Source: Prasinococcaceae sp. CCMP 1430
Taxonomy: Eukaryota; Prasinodermophyta; Palmophyllophyceae; Prasinococcales; Prasinococcaceae
Reading direction: 5' to 3'
Length of the DNA stretch: 37,868 nt
Assembly (NCBI GenBank): GCA_013416795.1
Contig: RQSC01000019.1
Span: forward strand, 122,745 to 160,612
Shown here: piece by piece, positions 10,247 through 21,227 of the stretch
How the letters are laid out: the number at the start of each line of letters is the position of its first letter
Numbering within the stretch: position 1 is the first letter of the stretch
The notes under the pieces: model-generated
Told to the model about the DNA's origin: nothing
What the model saw: only the letters and a program-made list of their open reading frames with translations
Databases searched by the model: none
Position numbers and translations under genes: made by a program

Positions 10247-13060
10247 ATGTCGCTCCGCGCGCTGACCTGCGCTCGCCCACTCACCTCCCCACCACCACCG
10301 CCACCGCGCGCAATCCATCCGCCGGCGACGCATCGCGCAGCGACGGCTGCCGCGCCCGCCGACACCATTCCTGCCACCAAGGAGATCTTCCGCGCGGACT
10401 ACACGCCGTACCCGTACGAGCTCTCGTCCATCCTCCTCGACTTCGACCTGCGCGAGGACAAGGGCACGCGCGTGCGCTCGACGATCAAGCTGGCAGCAAA
10501 GGCGGCCGCCGAGCCGCTCGTCCTCGACGGCGACGCCTTCGTGACGCTCAAGGGCGTCGCGATCGACGGCGCGGCGCTCGATGAGTCGGCGTACGAGCTG
10601 AGCGCTGACGGCTCGACGCTCACGATCACCTCGCCGCCCTCGGAGCCGTTCGAGCTGACGGTCGACACGGCGATCGCGCCCGAGGACAACTCGCAGCTCG
10701 ACGGCCTGTACAAGAGCAGCGGCAACTTCTGCACGCAGTGCGAGGCCCAGGGCTTCCGCCGCATCACCTTCTTCCCCGACCGCCCCGACGTCATGACCAC
10801 CTACGTCACGCGCATCGAGGCCGACAAGGCGAAGTACCCCGTGCTGCTGGGCAACGGCGACCTGATGGAGTCGGGCGACTGCGCGGACGCCCCCGACCGC
10901 CACTTCGCCGTGTGGAACGACCCCTGGAAGAAGCCCGCGTACCTCTTCGCCCTCGTCGCGGGCGACCTCGCGTCCATCGAGGACTCCTTCACCACCAAGA
11001 GCGGCAAGGAGGTCACGCTGCGCGTCTACACCGAGGCGCACAACATCCACAAGTGCGACTACGCCATGGCGTCGCTCAAGGCGTCCATGAAGTGGGACGA
11101 GGACGTGTACGGCCTCGAGTACGACCTCGGCCTCTTCAACATCGTCGCTGTGGACGACTTCAACATGGGCGCCATGGAGAACAAGTCGCTCAACATCTTC
11201 AACTCGCGGCTGGTGCTCGCCACGCCCGAGACGGCCACCGACGCCGACTACGAGCGCATCGAGGGCGTGGTGGGCCACGAGTACTTCCACAACTGGTCGG
11301 GCAACCGTGTGACCCTGCGCGACTGGTTCCAGCTCTCGCTCAAGGAGGGCCTGACCGTCTTCAGGGATCAGAGCTTCACGGCCGACATGAACGACGCCGC
11401 CGTCAAGCGCATCGCCGACGTGGTGCGCCTGCGCGCGAGCCAGTTCCCCGAGGACGCCTCGCCCATGGCGCACCCCGTGCGCCCCGACTCGTACGTCAAG
11501 ATGGACAACTTCTACACGGTGACCGTGTACGAGAAGGGCGCCGAGGTCGTGCGCATGTACCATACGCTGCTTGGCGCCGAGGGCTTCCGCAAGGGCACCG
11601 ACCTGTACTTCTCGCGCAACGACGGCTGCGCCGTGACCTGCGACGACTTCCGCGCGGCCATGGCCGAGGCCACCGGCGCGGACCTCGAGCAGTTCGGCCT
11701 GTGGTACTCGCAGTCGGGCACGCCCAACGTGACGGCCTCGGGCGCCTACGACGCCGAGGCGCGCACCTACACGCTCACGCTCAAGCAGAGCATGCCGGCC
11801 ACGCCCAAGCAGCCGGCCGAGAGCAAGCAGCCGATGCTCATGCCGTTCAAGGTGGGGCTCGTGGGCCGCTCCAGCAAGGCCGATCTGCCGCTGTCGGCGT
11901 TTGAGGGCGCCACCGAGGGCGTCCTGCGCCTGAGCGAGGCCGAGCAGACCTTCGTCTTCGAGGACGTCGCGGAGGAGCCCGTGCTGTCGCTCAACCGCGG
12001 CTTCTCGGCGCCGGTGAATCTCGAGACGGGCCTCTCCGACGCCGACCTGCTCTTCCTGGCGGCCAACGACTCGGACTCGTTCAACCGCTGGGAGGCGCTG
12101 CAGACGGTGGGTCGCCGCGTGCTGCTGGGCGCCTACGAGCGCCGCATGGCGGACGGTGCTGCGGCGGGCGCGATGGACGCGCTCACCGAGGCCGAGCTGA
12201 GCGCGCTGGTGGAGGCCATGCGCGCGGTGCTCGCCGACGCGGAGGGTGCCCTCGACGATGCCTTCGCCGCGCTGGCGGTCAAGCTGCCCACCAGCCAGGA
12301 GCTCGCCCAGGCCATCGAATGCGTCGACCCGCTGGTGCTGCACGAGTGCCGCTCGGCCGCCGGCAACTTCATCGCCTCGCAGCTGCGCTCCGAGTTCGAG
12401 GGCATCGTGGCCAGCCGCGCGCCGCCCGCCGGCGAGGCGTACTCGCCCGATCACGCGTCCAAGGCCAAGCGCGCGCTGCGCTCCACCGCCGTGCAGTACC
12501 TGGCCAAGCTGGCCGAGGACGACGCCTCCATGGACGCGCTGGTCTCCGGCGCCTACGACGGCGCCAGCAACATGACCGAGCAGCTCTCGGCGCTCGCCGC
12601 GGCTGCCGCCGCTGGCACGCCGTGCTCGCAGTCGCTGCTGGACAAGTTCTTCGCGCAGTGGAAGGACGACAAGCTCGTGATGCTCAAGTGGCTGCAGCTG
12701 TACACCGGCAGCGACGCCGAGGGCAACCTGGCCAACGTGCAGCGGCTGGTGGCCGAGGGGCCCGTGTACGACATCAACAACCCCAACTCCAACTACGCGC
12801 TGCTCGGCGGCTTCGCCAGCTCGGCGGTCAACTTCCACGCGGCCGACGGCTCGGGCTACAAGTTCCACGGCGAGATGATCCAGCGGCTCGACGGGATCAA
12901 CGCGCAGGTGGCGGCGCGCATGGTGGGCCCCTTCATCAAGTTCCGCAAGTACGACGAGGCGCGCCAGGCCATGATGCGCGCGCAGCTCGAGATGCTGCGC
13001 GACACGCCGGGGCTGTCGGCCAACACGCTCGAGCTCGTCACCAAGAGCCTCGACGGCTGA
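10247..13060 (+). CDS. pepN: PepN-type M1 aminopeptidase, probably organelle-targeted
   Basis: Zinc aminopeptidase of family M1 (bacterial PepN/alanyl aminopeptidase branch), removing N-terminal residues from peptides. It is 937 residues with no introns. The M1 exopeptidase motif GAMEN is at 308-312. The zinc site is HEYFH (His344, Glu345, His348) with the third ligand Glu367, eighteen residues on in LKEGLTVF. The length exceeds bacterial PepN (~870) mainly by ~45 N-terminal residues rich in Pro, Ala and Arg and free of acidic residues, which suggests a plastid or mitochondrial transit peptide. Homology starts near EIFRADYTPYPYE, so Met at 10247 is the sensible start. The stop is TGA at 13058-13060. 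A short A/T-rich patch just after it (GATAAATATTTAGGG) could serve 3' end formation. PepN-type enzymes in algae and plants are usually of bacterial or organellar origin (family knowledge). Confidence 0.93.
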   Translation: MSLRALTCARPLTSPPPPPPRAIHPPATHRAATAAAPADTIPATKEIFRADYTPYPYELSSILLDFDLREDKGTRVRSTIKLAAKAAAEPLVLDGDAFVTLKGVAIDGAALDESAYELSADGSTLTITSPPSEPFELTVDTAIAPEDNSQLDGLYKSSGNFCTQCEAQGFRRITFFPDRPDVMTTYVTRIEADKAKYPVLLGNGDLMESGDCADAPDRHFAVWNDPWKKPAYLFALVAGDLASIEDSFTTKSGKEVTLRVYTEAHNIHKCDYAMASLKASMKWDEDVYGLEYDLGLFNIVAVDDFNMGAMENKSLNIFNSRLVLATPETATDADYERIEGVVGHEYFHNWSGNRVTLRDWFQLSLKEGLTVFRDQSFTADMNDAAVKRIADVVRLRASQFPEDASPMAHPVRPDSYVKMDNFYTVTVYEKGAEVVRMYHTLLGAEGFRKGTDLYFSRNDGCAVTCDDFRAAMAEATGADLEQFGLWYSQSGTPNVTASGAYDAEARTYTLTLKQSMPATPKQPAESKQPMLMPFKVGLVGRSSKADLPLSAFEGATEGVLRLSEAEQTFVFEDVAEEPVLSLNRGFSAPVNLETGLSDADLLFLAANDSDSFNRWEALQTVGRRVLLGAYERRMADGAAAGAMDALTEAELSALVEAMRAVLADAEGALDDAFAALAVKLPTSQELAQAIECVDPLVLHECRSAAGNFIASQLRSEFEGIVASRAPPAGEAYSPDHASKAKRALRSTAVQYLAKLAEDDASMDALVSGAYDGASNMTEQLSALAAAAAAGTPCSQSLLDKFFAQWKDDKLVMLKWLQLYTGSDAEGNLANVQRLVAEGPVYDINNPNSNYALLGGFASSAVNFHAADGSGYKFHGEMIQRLDGINAQVAARMVGPFIKFRKYDEARQAMMRAQLEMLRDTPGLSANTLELVTKSLDG

Positions 13061-13179
13061 GAACGATAAATATTTAGGGTTTACCGTACTTTGGTCGTGG
13101 TGTGGAGGGTTTAGATGCGCGCAAGCTGTCTGCGCGTCGCGCCGCGGCGGTGGCACGTCGCGCGCGTGGCGCGCCTCCT

Positions 13180-13206
13180 CCCCCCCCCCCCCCCCCCCCC
13201 CCCCCC
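13180..13206 (+). repeat. Poly-C homopolymer, about 27 bases
   Basis: An unbroken C run lies between the aminopeptidase stop and the amidase start, ending 28 bases before the proposed amidase ATG. The exact length is doubtful because such runs are hard to sequence. Confidence 0.8.
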
Positions 13207-13234
13207 TCCCTCGTCGCGCGCGTGGCGCGGTTGG

Positions 13235-15050
13235 ATGGTGGCGGGTGCCTCCGGGGCGGAGGCAACGGCGCCGATGTCTCCCCTCCTGCGGCTGTCGGCG
13301 CGCGAGGCCGTCTCGCGCCTGCGCGCGCGCGAGCTCACGCCGCGGCAGCTCGTGGACGCGTGCGCCGCGCGGCTGGGCGCGCACGACGCGGTCGTCAACG
13401 CCGTGCCGATACTCTGCCTCGAGAGCGCGAGGGAGGCAGCGGACAGGCTCGAGCGCGAGGGCTTCCCCGACGACGCGAGGTGCGAGCGAGCCCGTGCGGA
13501 TGCGCGCTCGAGCGCAGAGCGCGCATGCGCGCGCCGCCGCACCACGCGGCCCGCACGCTGCTCGCGCTGACACGCGCCCCTCGTGTGCCTTGCTCACTCG
13601 CTCCCTCCCTGCCTCCGCCAGCGCGCGTCCCGGCTACCTGTACGGCCTGCCGGTGGTGGTGAAGGACACGATGCCCGTGGAGGGCGTGCGGTTTACGAAT
13701 GGTAGCGCCCTGGTCGACTGCGTGGCGGCGCGCTCCGACCTGACCGTGCGGATCCTGGAGGCCAACGGCGCGATATGCCTGGGCAAGAGCAACACGCCCG
13801 AGTTCGCCGCTGGCTCGAACACGTTCAACGCGCTCTTCGGCGCGACGGTGAATCCGTTCGACACGCGCATGACGTGCGGCGGCAGCAGCGGCGGCAGCGG
13901 CGCGGCGCTCGCCGCTGGCATGTGCTTCGGCGCGACGGGCTCCGACCTCGGCGGCAGCCTGCGCATCCCCGCGAGCTTCTGCGGCGTCGTCGGCCTGCGC
14001 CCGGCGCCGGGCCGGGTGCCGCGCGGGCCCGTGGCGAGCCCGCTCGACCGGCTGGCGGTGAACGGGCCCATGGGGCGCGACGTGCTCGACACGGCGCTCA
14101 TGCTCGATGCGATGGTCGCGCCTGCCGGCGGTGAGGGTGAGGGCGAGGGCGCGGCGGCGATGGTGATGGCCGACCCGCTGGCGCTGCCGGCGCCGCGAGA
14201 GAGCTTCGCCGCGGCAGCGGCGCGTGCGGCGCCGCCCGCGCGCGTCGCGTGGTCGCGCGACCTCGGTGGCATCTCGCCGGTGGAGCCCGAGGTCGCCGAC
14301 GTGTGCGAGCGCGCCGCGAGGCTCTTCAGCAGCGAGCTCGGCGCCAGCGTAGAGGACGCGTGCGTCGACCTGTCGGACGCCGAGGCGCTCTTCCGCACGC
14401 TGAGGGCCGACGGCATGGCGCGCACCTTCGAGGAGGTGGTGGCCGACCCGGAAAAGCGCGCGATCCTCAAGCCTGATCTGCTGTGGAACATCGACTACGG
14501 CCTGAAGGAGCAGAGCGCGGCCGACGTGCGCGCGGCGCAGCGCGCGCACGTGGCGCTCATCTACCGCGCGGCGGCCTTCTTCGAGGAGTACGACGTGCTC
14601 GCCACGCCGTGCGTCATGACGGCGCCGTTCGACGTGAACGTGCCGTGGCTCAAGGTGCGTACGCTCAGCGGCGCGGGAGCGGCGCGCGTGGCGCCGCGTG
14701 AGCGCGTGACGGGGCGCTGACGTGCGCGCGCTGTTGCTCGTCCTTGTTCAACGCCCCTGCCGTATTAAACACACACATCCTCCACCTCCCAGGAGGTCGC
14801 CGGGGTGGAGCTGTCGAACTACACCGAGTGGCTGCGCATGACGTACGCGGTGACGCTCACCGAGTGCCCCGCGCTGTCACTCCCGTGCGGCTACACGGAG
14901 AGCGGGCTACCGGTGGGCCTGCAGCTGGTGGGGAAGCCGCGCGGCGAGGCGGCGCTGCTGGGCGCCGCCGCGGCGCTCGAGGGGGTGCTCGGCGTGCGCG
15001 CGGACGTGCCGCTCGACGCGCCGCGCGGTCGGGCAGCCGGGCCGACGTAA
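13235..15050 (+). CDS. Amidase signature family hydrolase, three exons
   Basis: Amidase signature enzyme hydrolysing a carboxamide; the substrate cannot be read from sequence. Model: 13235-13479, 13622-14654, 14793-15050, giving 511 residues. Intron 1 (142 bases, phase 2) runs from GTGCGAG to GCCAG, and intron 2 (138 bases, phase 0) from GTGCGT to CCCAG. Splicing gives one continuous amidase frame. The Ser-cisSer-Lys triad is intact: Lys96 in VVVKDT, cis-Ser170 in GGSSGGSG and nucleophile Ser194 in [12 protein letters not shown]. The spacing (74 and 24 residues) matches FAAH-type enzymes. The N-terminus is a normal amidase start ([20 protein letters not shown]); Met at 13274 is an alternative start. 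It could be a generic amidase, an FAAH-like enzyme or a GatA relative, but the insert pattern is not clearly GatA. It lies 174 bases after the aminopeptidase on the same strand. Confidence 0.9.
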
Positions 15051-15418
15051 TTTTTTGTCCGTGATGTTGCTGGGCGTGATGATGAGCGCGCCGGGCACGC
15101 CTAGCGCGAGCGAGCGCGCGCATGTCCATGTAGACCATATACGTTATGCATCTTGCGCTACATGTACAGGTCCGCGTGGCGATACCTGCACGTACGAACG
15201 TACACTCTCAAGTCCCACTATGTGTGTGGGAGACGTGAGGCAGCCGAAGCGTTTCACTGCTAACGGCCACTGCAAATGCCTCCTGCTGTGCGGCAGTAGT
15301 CTCTGCATCGTCTCTCACAGGCGCTTCTTTTGAAGACTCAGCACTTTCCGCATATCCTCTGCCCGAGTTTTTTGCCCGTGTGGCTTGCCTTGTCGATTCT
15401 TTGGGGCGCAGTTGCTGG
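15051..15418. other. Convergent intergenic spacer
   Basis: This is a 368-base spacer between the 3' ends of the amidase (+) and the LRR gene (-). Composition is closer to even than in the rest of the window. No gene or structured RNA is seen. It presumably contains both 3' UTRs. Confidence 0.5.
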
Positions 15419-18400
15419 CTAAGTTGACGGAGCGCGCACGTTGCTAACGGTGCATACTTTGGCGATGGAGAGCGAGGCGCGCAGCACGGAGAGCATGATC
15501 GATTGCGAAGTGACCAGCCACGCGTCAAAGGTTGGCCGGCACCTGCTCAGAAACGCCACCTGCACAGCGAACTGGGCTGCATCCTCGAGAAATGCTATGG
15601 TCGGACTGCACCGTACCAGTCTGAGGTTCACCCGCTGGTTGGCGCCTCCCAGGAGACTGCTGTAGTAGTCGGGAAACCAGTCGTTGTCGCGTGCAATCTT
15701 TTCTCGCTCATTGATAGTGTCGCGTGCAATCTTTTCTCGCTCATTGATAGGCGCATCGCCATCACTGTCTGGAGTGTCCTGATCCCAGGGCAGTAGCGTA
15801 ATGGCGTCAAGCGTTGCCGCACTCGCGCAGAACGTAAGCCCCCTAGCGAGGAGCCACAAGTTCCCGAGCGCCCCCTTCCTGAAGCTTTTCTTTCCGTCAA
15901 TGTTGTATCGATACTTTTTGTCCTGCCTCTTGAGACCGCTGAAACGCTCGGCGCTGTGGAGCCCTTTGAGAGCCGCAACCGAGCAGCTGATGTTCAGAAG
16001 ACTGGTCAGGGCGACGATCGCGATTGATGTTGCCCACGGCCACGCGCTGCCGCCACAGTCTGAGCTCGACGTCTCTACGATCACGATGAACAGCACGTCG
16101 CTTGCAATATCTGCCACTCCCACCAGGACAGTGCCAGCATAGGCAAGGAATTCCATTCCAAGCGCAAGCGCCGAGACTTGACCTCCGCTGAGAGCAGCTG
16201 TGTTGGTAGCAAGCACGAAGTAGTAGTTTGTCAAGATAGTCGCCAGTGTGACCAGGATGGTGCCGCCCAGGATACAGATGAAGACGATAGCTGTCGAGAT
16301 GAACTCCGACACGCACGTGAGGCCCGCCGAAGTGTACGCCAGGCGGTAGCCCGTCGGGCACTCCTCGCTGGTACAATCATCGATCCAATCCGCGCTTATT
16401 GACTCGAGCTGCGGATTGTCGGAGAAGTCCCCCGCGCCGAAGGCAGCGCATATGTCACCTCTCTCGTCCTGGAAGCTGACGAGTGAAACGGAGGACAGGT
16501 TGTTGTTGCTCCTGATGTTGATGCGTTCCAGCGCGTCCATGTCGTTCAGCGTCACCTGATCCAGCAACGGGTTATTTCTCACGTCGATAGTCGAGGCCTC
16601 GCTGAGTTGCGGGGCTGAAAGAAAGACGAGCGACGGGTTGCGCTCGACCACGATGGCACCCGTCACGTTCCGAAGCTCAGGCAGGAACAGGCCTTCTAGT
16701 TCCGGCACGCCCTCGGCGATGAGGTCACCATCGACTGTCTCCAGGTTGGGCAGCGTCACAATGCCCGTGCTGTTGTCGGCGATGATCAGCGAGCCATTGA
16801 TCTCACGCAGCGACGGGAGAGAGAGGTTGCGTCCGACGGCGAAAGCGATCGTGAAATTGCCAGCATTTGCGTCGTCGGCGAGCCTACCCTGCCCAGCAGA
16901 AGCCCAGCAGAAGACGGGGGGGGGGCGATGCCCGCCCGAGGTAATATGAGTGTCTGGAGCGACGGCCAGTTCTCGGCAGAGGTTACGTCGAAGCCCGTGT
17001 GGGACGTGTTGCTGAGGTCGAGCGATCCCAAACTGGCCAGGCCAAGAATGTGCTGCGGCACGCGCGAGGGCAGCTGCTGAGCATCGCTCGCCGTCAGCAG
17101 CGTATGGAGTGAGCGGAACGAGTCGGCGAAGTAGCCACTCTGCGGGAGTTGGGCTGGCGTATTGCGCATGTTCAGCGCCTCCAAAGGATGTGTCGATCCT
17201 GTCGAATACGTAAAGAAATCCGAGGGCCATCCCGTCTTCCCCTCATCTCCACCAGCTCCACCCTGTGCGCTAAAGTCGCCCCGCACAACGAATGCCAGGT
17301 CGTCGAGGTCCAGCTGAGTCAGCTGTGGGCACCACAGCGTGATCAACAGCACCACGTCCCAGGCGGTGACTTTAGCATTTGCAAAGTCGTTGCCAGAGAG
17401 CTTCAAAGTCTCGAGCTGCCGCCACGGAAGTGGGATTTCTGAAAAATTGGTTTCCGTGGAGTTGAAGATGTCAAGTAGAGGAGTGCCGGGAATGTAGAAC
17501 TGGCGAAGTAGCCGCTTGTCCGTGATACCGATGAATTCGCGAGCCTGTGAGACTCCCGCGTGAACAAGGACGAATCCAGACAGGTCAAAGACGCCGATGA
17601 CGTTTCGTACGTACGACGCCCACGCAGTCCAAGCTGTCTCGTTGAGCGCATTGTACTCCACGCTGAGAATGCGCAGGGATGGAAGCGTGTGGAAACTGGG
17701 CAGAGCACCTTGCAGCTTGTTGTGGCTGAGACCCAGCACCTGCAGGTCGGAGAGTTGTGCCCAACTAGATGGAATGGATCCGCTGAAGTTGTTGTGGTCC
17801 AGGGCTAAGACCTTCATCGGATGCCGAGCGATACCGCAGTCCGGCTCACATGGCGGCGGGATCTCTGGAAGCGGGCCTGTGAGCATGTTCGAGCTCAGAG
17901 CGAGGCTCCGCAGCTTTGTCAGCAGGCATCCAGGCAATTGGTCTTTGAGTGTGGCGTTCTGAGCTATGAAAGTCGTCAGCCCCGGTATGTCGCACAGACA
18001 CGGCGGAATGCCAGTCAGAGGATTGAAACTGACGTCCAAACTCTCAATGGTCACGCCCTGGTGGCATGCGCCTCTCAAGTCGGTCAAATTGTTGGACGTG
18101 ATGATGTACGCGAAGACATGTGTTCCTTTGGCTATAGTGCCAAAGTCGCTGAAATGGTTGTCACTGACGATGATGCCACCTGTAAGCTGGAGAGGAACTC
18201 CCGGAGCGCCCAAGTCTGGTACGGTACCGGTGAAAGCGTTGCCTTCGAGATGCACAGAACGCAACCAGTACATCTTCGTGAAAGTATCCTTGGCAATCTC
18301 GCCATCAAAGCTGTTGTTCGCAAGGTTTAGATCTTCGAGGCGCCACACTCCACGCAGACCTGATACGCTTCCTGATAACTTGTTTTCCTGCAGCCCCAGC

Positions 18401-19997
18401 TCGGTCAGATACGTCAGGTTTGAGAAGCTGGCAGGCAGAGGCCCCGTGAGCTTGTTTCGACCCAGATTTAGAAACTTCAGGTGTTTCAGGCCACCCACGC
18501 TCTCAGGGATGGTCCCGTTGAGCTTCATGCCGCTGAGGTCCAGTCCTCTGAGGTTGGTGTGTTTAAAGATATCCTCGGACAGACCGCCGCGAATCGTGAG
18601 ATCTTGATTGCGGCCGAGCTTAAGCTCCACAAAGTTGGTGTGGCTGGAGAAAAGCTCGGGTGTCACGGTGCCGACAAAGTCATTGCCCTGAAGATGAAGC
18701 TCGGTAAGCCTGGCCAGAGGCGACAGGTCAGGCAGCGTCCCACCAATTACGTTGCCAGACAGGCCGAGAATCTTAAGTTTCCCTCTCAGGTTTCCTCGCA
18801 TGGCCAGATCACGAGGAAGGGTACCGCTGAGTTGATTCTCGTCCAACCTTAATTCGGACAGCTGGGGCATGGAAAAGATGGAGTCAGGAATCTGCCCCCT
18901 GAAGAAGTTGCCCAAGAAGTGGATCGTTCTGAGCGTCGACACGTTGCTCAGGGTTGCTGGGATGTTGGGGGCCTGGATGCCAAAGTCCTCAAAGTCCTCT
19001 GGAGTCGGAATGCACAAGTCTGGGTCATAGGCACTCTCACGAACACACGGCGGCACGTACTCACTGTTGAGCCTAAGATGTGTAGGATAGCCTTTGCGCC
19101 AGTTGCTTATGTTGCGGCTGTCGGCTCCCGGGATGAGGCAGCTGTCGTGGCAGCCTACGTACGCCGCGCCATGCTGGTGCGAAGTTGAAGTCCTGCCGGA
19201 TAATGTCCTCATCGGCGCGACGAGAGGTGAACCCACAGCAGTTTGATGGGTCGCTCCACGTGTCCAGCAGTGTGCTCGGGCGACCAGTGTCAGGTATCGA
19301 GCGCTTCAGGTCATCGGCGAACGTCGCCATCGCCTAGATTAGATCATTGACAGAAATCGCAAGTGGTCAGAAGCAGTATGCAGCAGCAGCCGTAGCAACA
19401 CGACAAACATTCCGTGCATGATAGTGTTGCGCGCAGTAGCCAAATTGCTGTCCTGCAAGTGAAGTGAACTTTTGGGAACTTTGAACGCGCGGAAAACATG
19501 ATACTGCAGTACGCCAGCGCCAGACTCACCTCACAGAATTGATCAGTACGCTTGGCCATTGCTTCGACCTCGGGCGCGCACATGCAGTCATCGGGTATGA
19601 TAGCATATTCTGTGAGACAATCTGGATCAAACACACCGCAGTGGCAGTCGCACCATATGCCATCGTTGTTGTAGGCTTGCTCAAAGTTTACAGGGTGGCA
19701 TCCCGCCCACACCCATTGCTCAAATGGGCGAATTTCGTGCCCTTCCGGATCGAACATCTCCTCTGGCGCGGGCCCGGGCCCCCGCGCAGTGTACCTCTCC
19801 GGCAGTGTCTCTGGTGCTTTCTCTGACGTTGATGCTGTGAAAATCTCATCGTCAATGTCCTCGTGCATGTCGCTCATCGACTGCAATGCTGTTGCTCGAT
19901 GGGGCCCTGAGTATGGCACGAAGTCCGCGCTCGTAGTGGTGATGAGGGTTGCGGCGAGCAGTGCGCTTGCCGCGCACATGGACAGAGAGCTCGTCAT
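15419..19997 (-). CDS. Secreted or cell-surface LRR protein with C-terminal multi-pass membrane domain; frame interrupted
   Basis: Membrane protein with a large leucine-rich-repeat ectodomain. Exon 1 (19997-19530) starts with a signal peptide (MTSSLSMCAASALLAATL) and a Cys-rich region (CDCHCGVFDPDC). It ends in a consensus donor GAG|GTGAGT; the intron is 19529-19334, phase 0. Exon 2 starts at 19333 with an LRR-cap-like segment (LLDTWSDPSNCC). The frame then shifts within about 19236-19150; a 40-base GT-AG intron (19232-19193) or a one-base error would explain it. Many plant-type LRRs (LxxNxLSGxIP style) follow to ~17000. A second break falls at a G10 run (16916-16925), after which a different repeat type continues in another frame to ~16400. 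The C-terminus has several hydrophobic helices (from ~16310 on), with ADIASDVLFIV and EDAAQFAVQVAFL resembling XK-related proteins (tentative). The stop is TAG at 15421-15419. Ligand and function are unknown. Confidence 0.75.
15685..15750 (-). repeat. Two tandem 33-base units inside the LRR gene
   Basis: The units are 15685-15717 and 15718-15750. On the coding strand they encode INEREKIARDT and INEREKIARDN, so the duplication preserves frame and adds eleven residues to a cytoplasmic-looking loop. Confidence 0.85.
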
Positions 19998-21227
19998 GAG
20001 TGGACAGTCCGTGAAATGGACGCCCCTCATTGTTCGCAGTCTTCTGCTCGACTCTACAGCCTCCTTGGCCGCAGCCTTCACTATCCGGTGGACCGGGGCG
20101 ACGGTGCGCCCGGACTACGCGCCCTCCTGGTCCACGACGCCTCACTGATAGTTGCCCACAGCCCCCTCTTGCCTGACTTGACCGGGTTTACCCGCTCGGT
20201 CGTTGACACTCTGACCTCGAGTGTTGACACGCTGGCCGCGCTCGAGCTCGCGCAATGTCTGCTAATCTGCGTGCACGCTACACTTTTCGTGCAGTGTTTT
20301 CGCCCCCTGAATATCTGTCGTCACGCAACGCCACCGACCGCAGCCGCTCTGTGCCGCCACAGCCGCGCTCTTCTATGCGGCTACGTCCTGGCCGCGCGCA
20401 GCGCGCACTGTGTCAGGCTGTCAGCTGCACGTCTCCCGCTGCACGCACGCAGACGCGTTTGCCGCGCACTTGTGTGCCGCAACTGCGCGCAGCTCCGGCG
20501 CGCACTGCCGCACTGCGGAAGATGATGCCGTGTGCGCCTAGGAATTCATGCAGTACAATGAGCAACTGCTCTCGATCCGACCAGTTCGTTAGTACGCATG
20601 GCCTCGCAGTTCGCAGCTCCCCAGATAGCTCGCGCGGCGCGTGAAATGCCACGCGCTTGCGACGCGCCTTTGTTTTCAATACACGCCGTATCTTGAACCC
20701 GTATCTTGGACCCCCCACGTCAGCTGCGCCGTCCTGGGCGATACGCAATCTCATGCTGGTGACGTGTCCTCGCGTTCTGGTTATCGCATTTGTCGCGCAA
20801 ATGCGCACTTCGAGGGCTTTGCGAAGTTCCCAAGTCCATGGTATCGCATCTTTCTTGAAAAAAAGTATGAACCAATGCAAACTCTGTGGTCGGGGCGCTG
20901 TAAGGAAGGTATGCAATTTGTGAGTTATGGTACGGGCGTGGCACGCGAGCGCCTCCACAGCGCAGCGTGGAGCCGCGCCCGTTTGTATTCTCCGTTCGTA
21001 TTCTTCTCGTATTCACACACTCAGTGTCAAACAGACTCAATGCCACATGGCACAGTGCAATTGCTAGTTGGTGCGATTTGCGACGAACGCGCACAAATTC
21101 CGCGCTGGCGTACTGCAAAGCGGCAGCGAGGTGCACGCGGCAGTGGGTGGGTGGACGTATGGGGGAGGGGCGGGAGGGAGGAGGAGGCGTGGGGCAAGAG
21201 CAAGAGGTGCCGCGGCGTTGACGCAGG
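19998..21227. other. Divergent intergenic region, no gene recognised
   Basis: About 1.2 kb between the LRR gene (-) and the sigma54/NapH-like gene (+). Open frames of 170-190 codons exist on both strands, but they have no recognisable domain and their composition looks random. Base composition is less extreme than elsewhere. The region presumably contains both promoters and perhaps missing 5' exons of the right-hand gene. Confidence 0.5.

Noticed and set aside
13066-13112. TTTAGGG-like sequences as interstitial telomere repeats
   Set aside because: Only isolated single units (for example TTTAGGGTTT) are seen, with no tandem array.
10022-13597. 1191-codon open frame on the - strand antisense to the aminopeptidase
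   Set aside because: Composition is dominated by Arg, Val, Gly, Leu and His with no domain. It mirrors the high third-position GC of the real M1 peptidase gene.
20413-20958. 181-codon minus-strand frame in the 20-21.2 kb spacer
   Set aside because: No domain, no codon bias consistent with neighbouring genes, and no clear start context.
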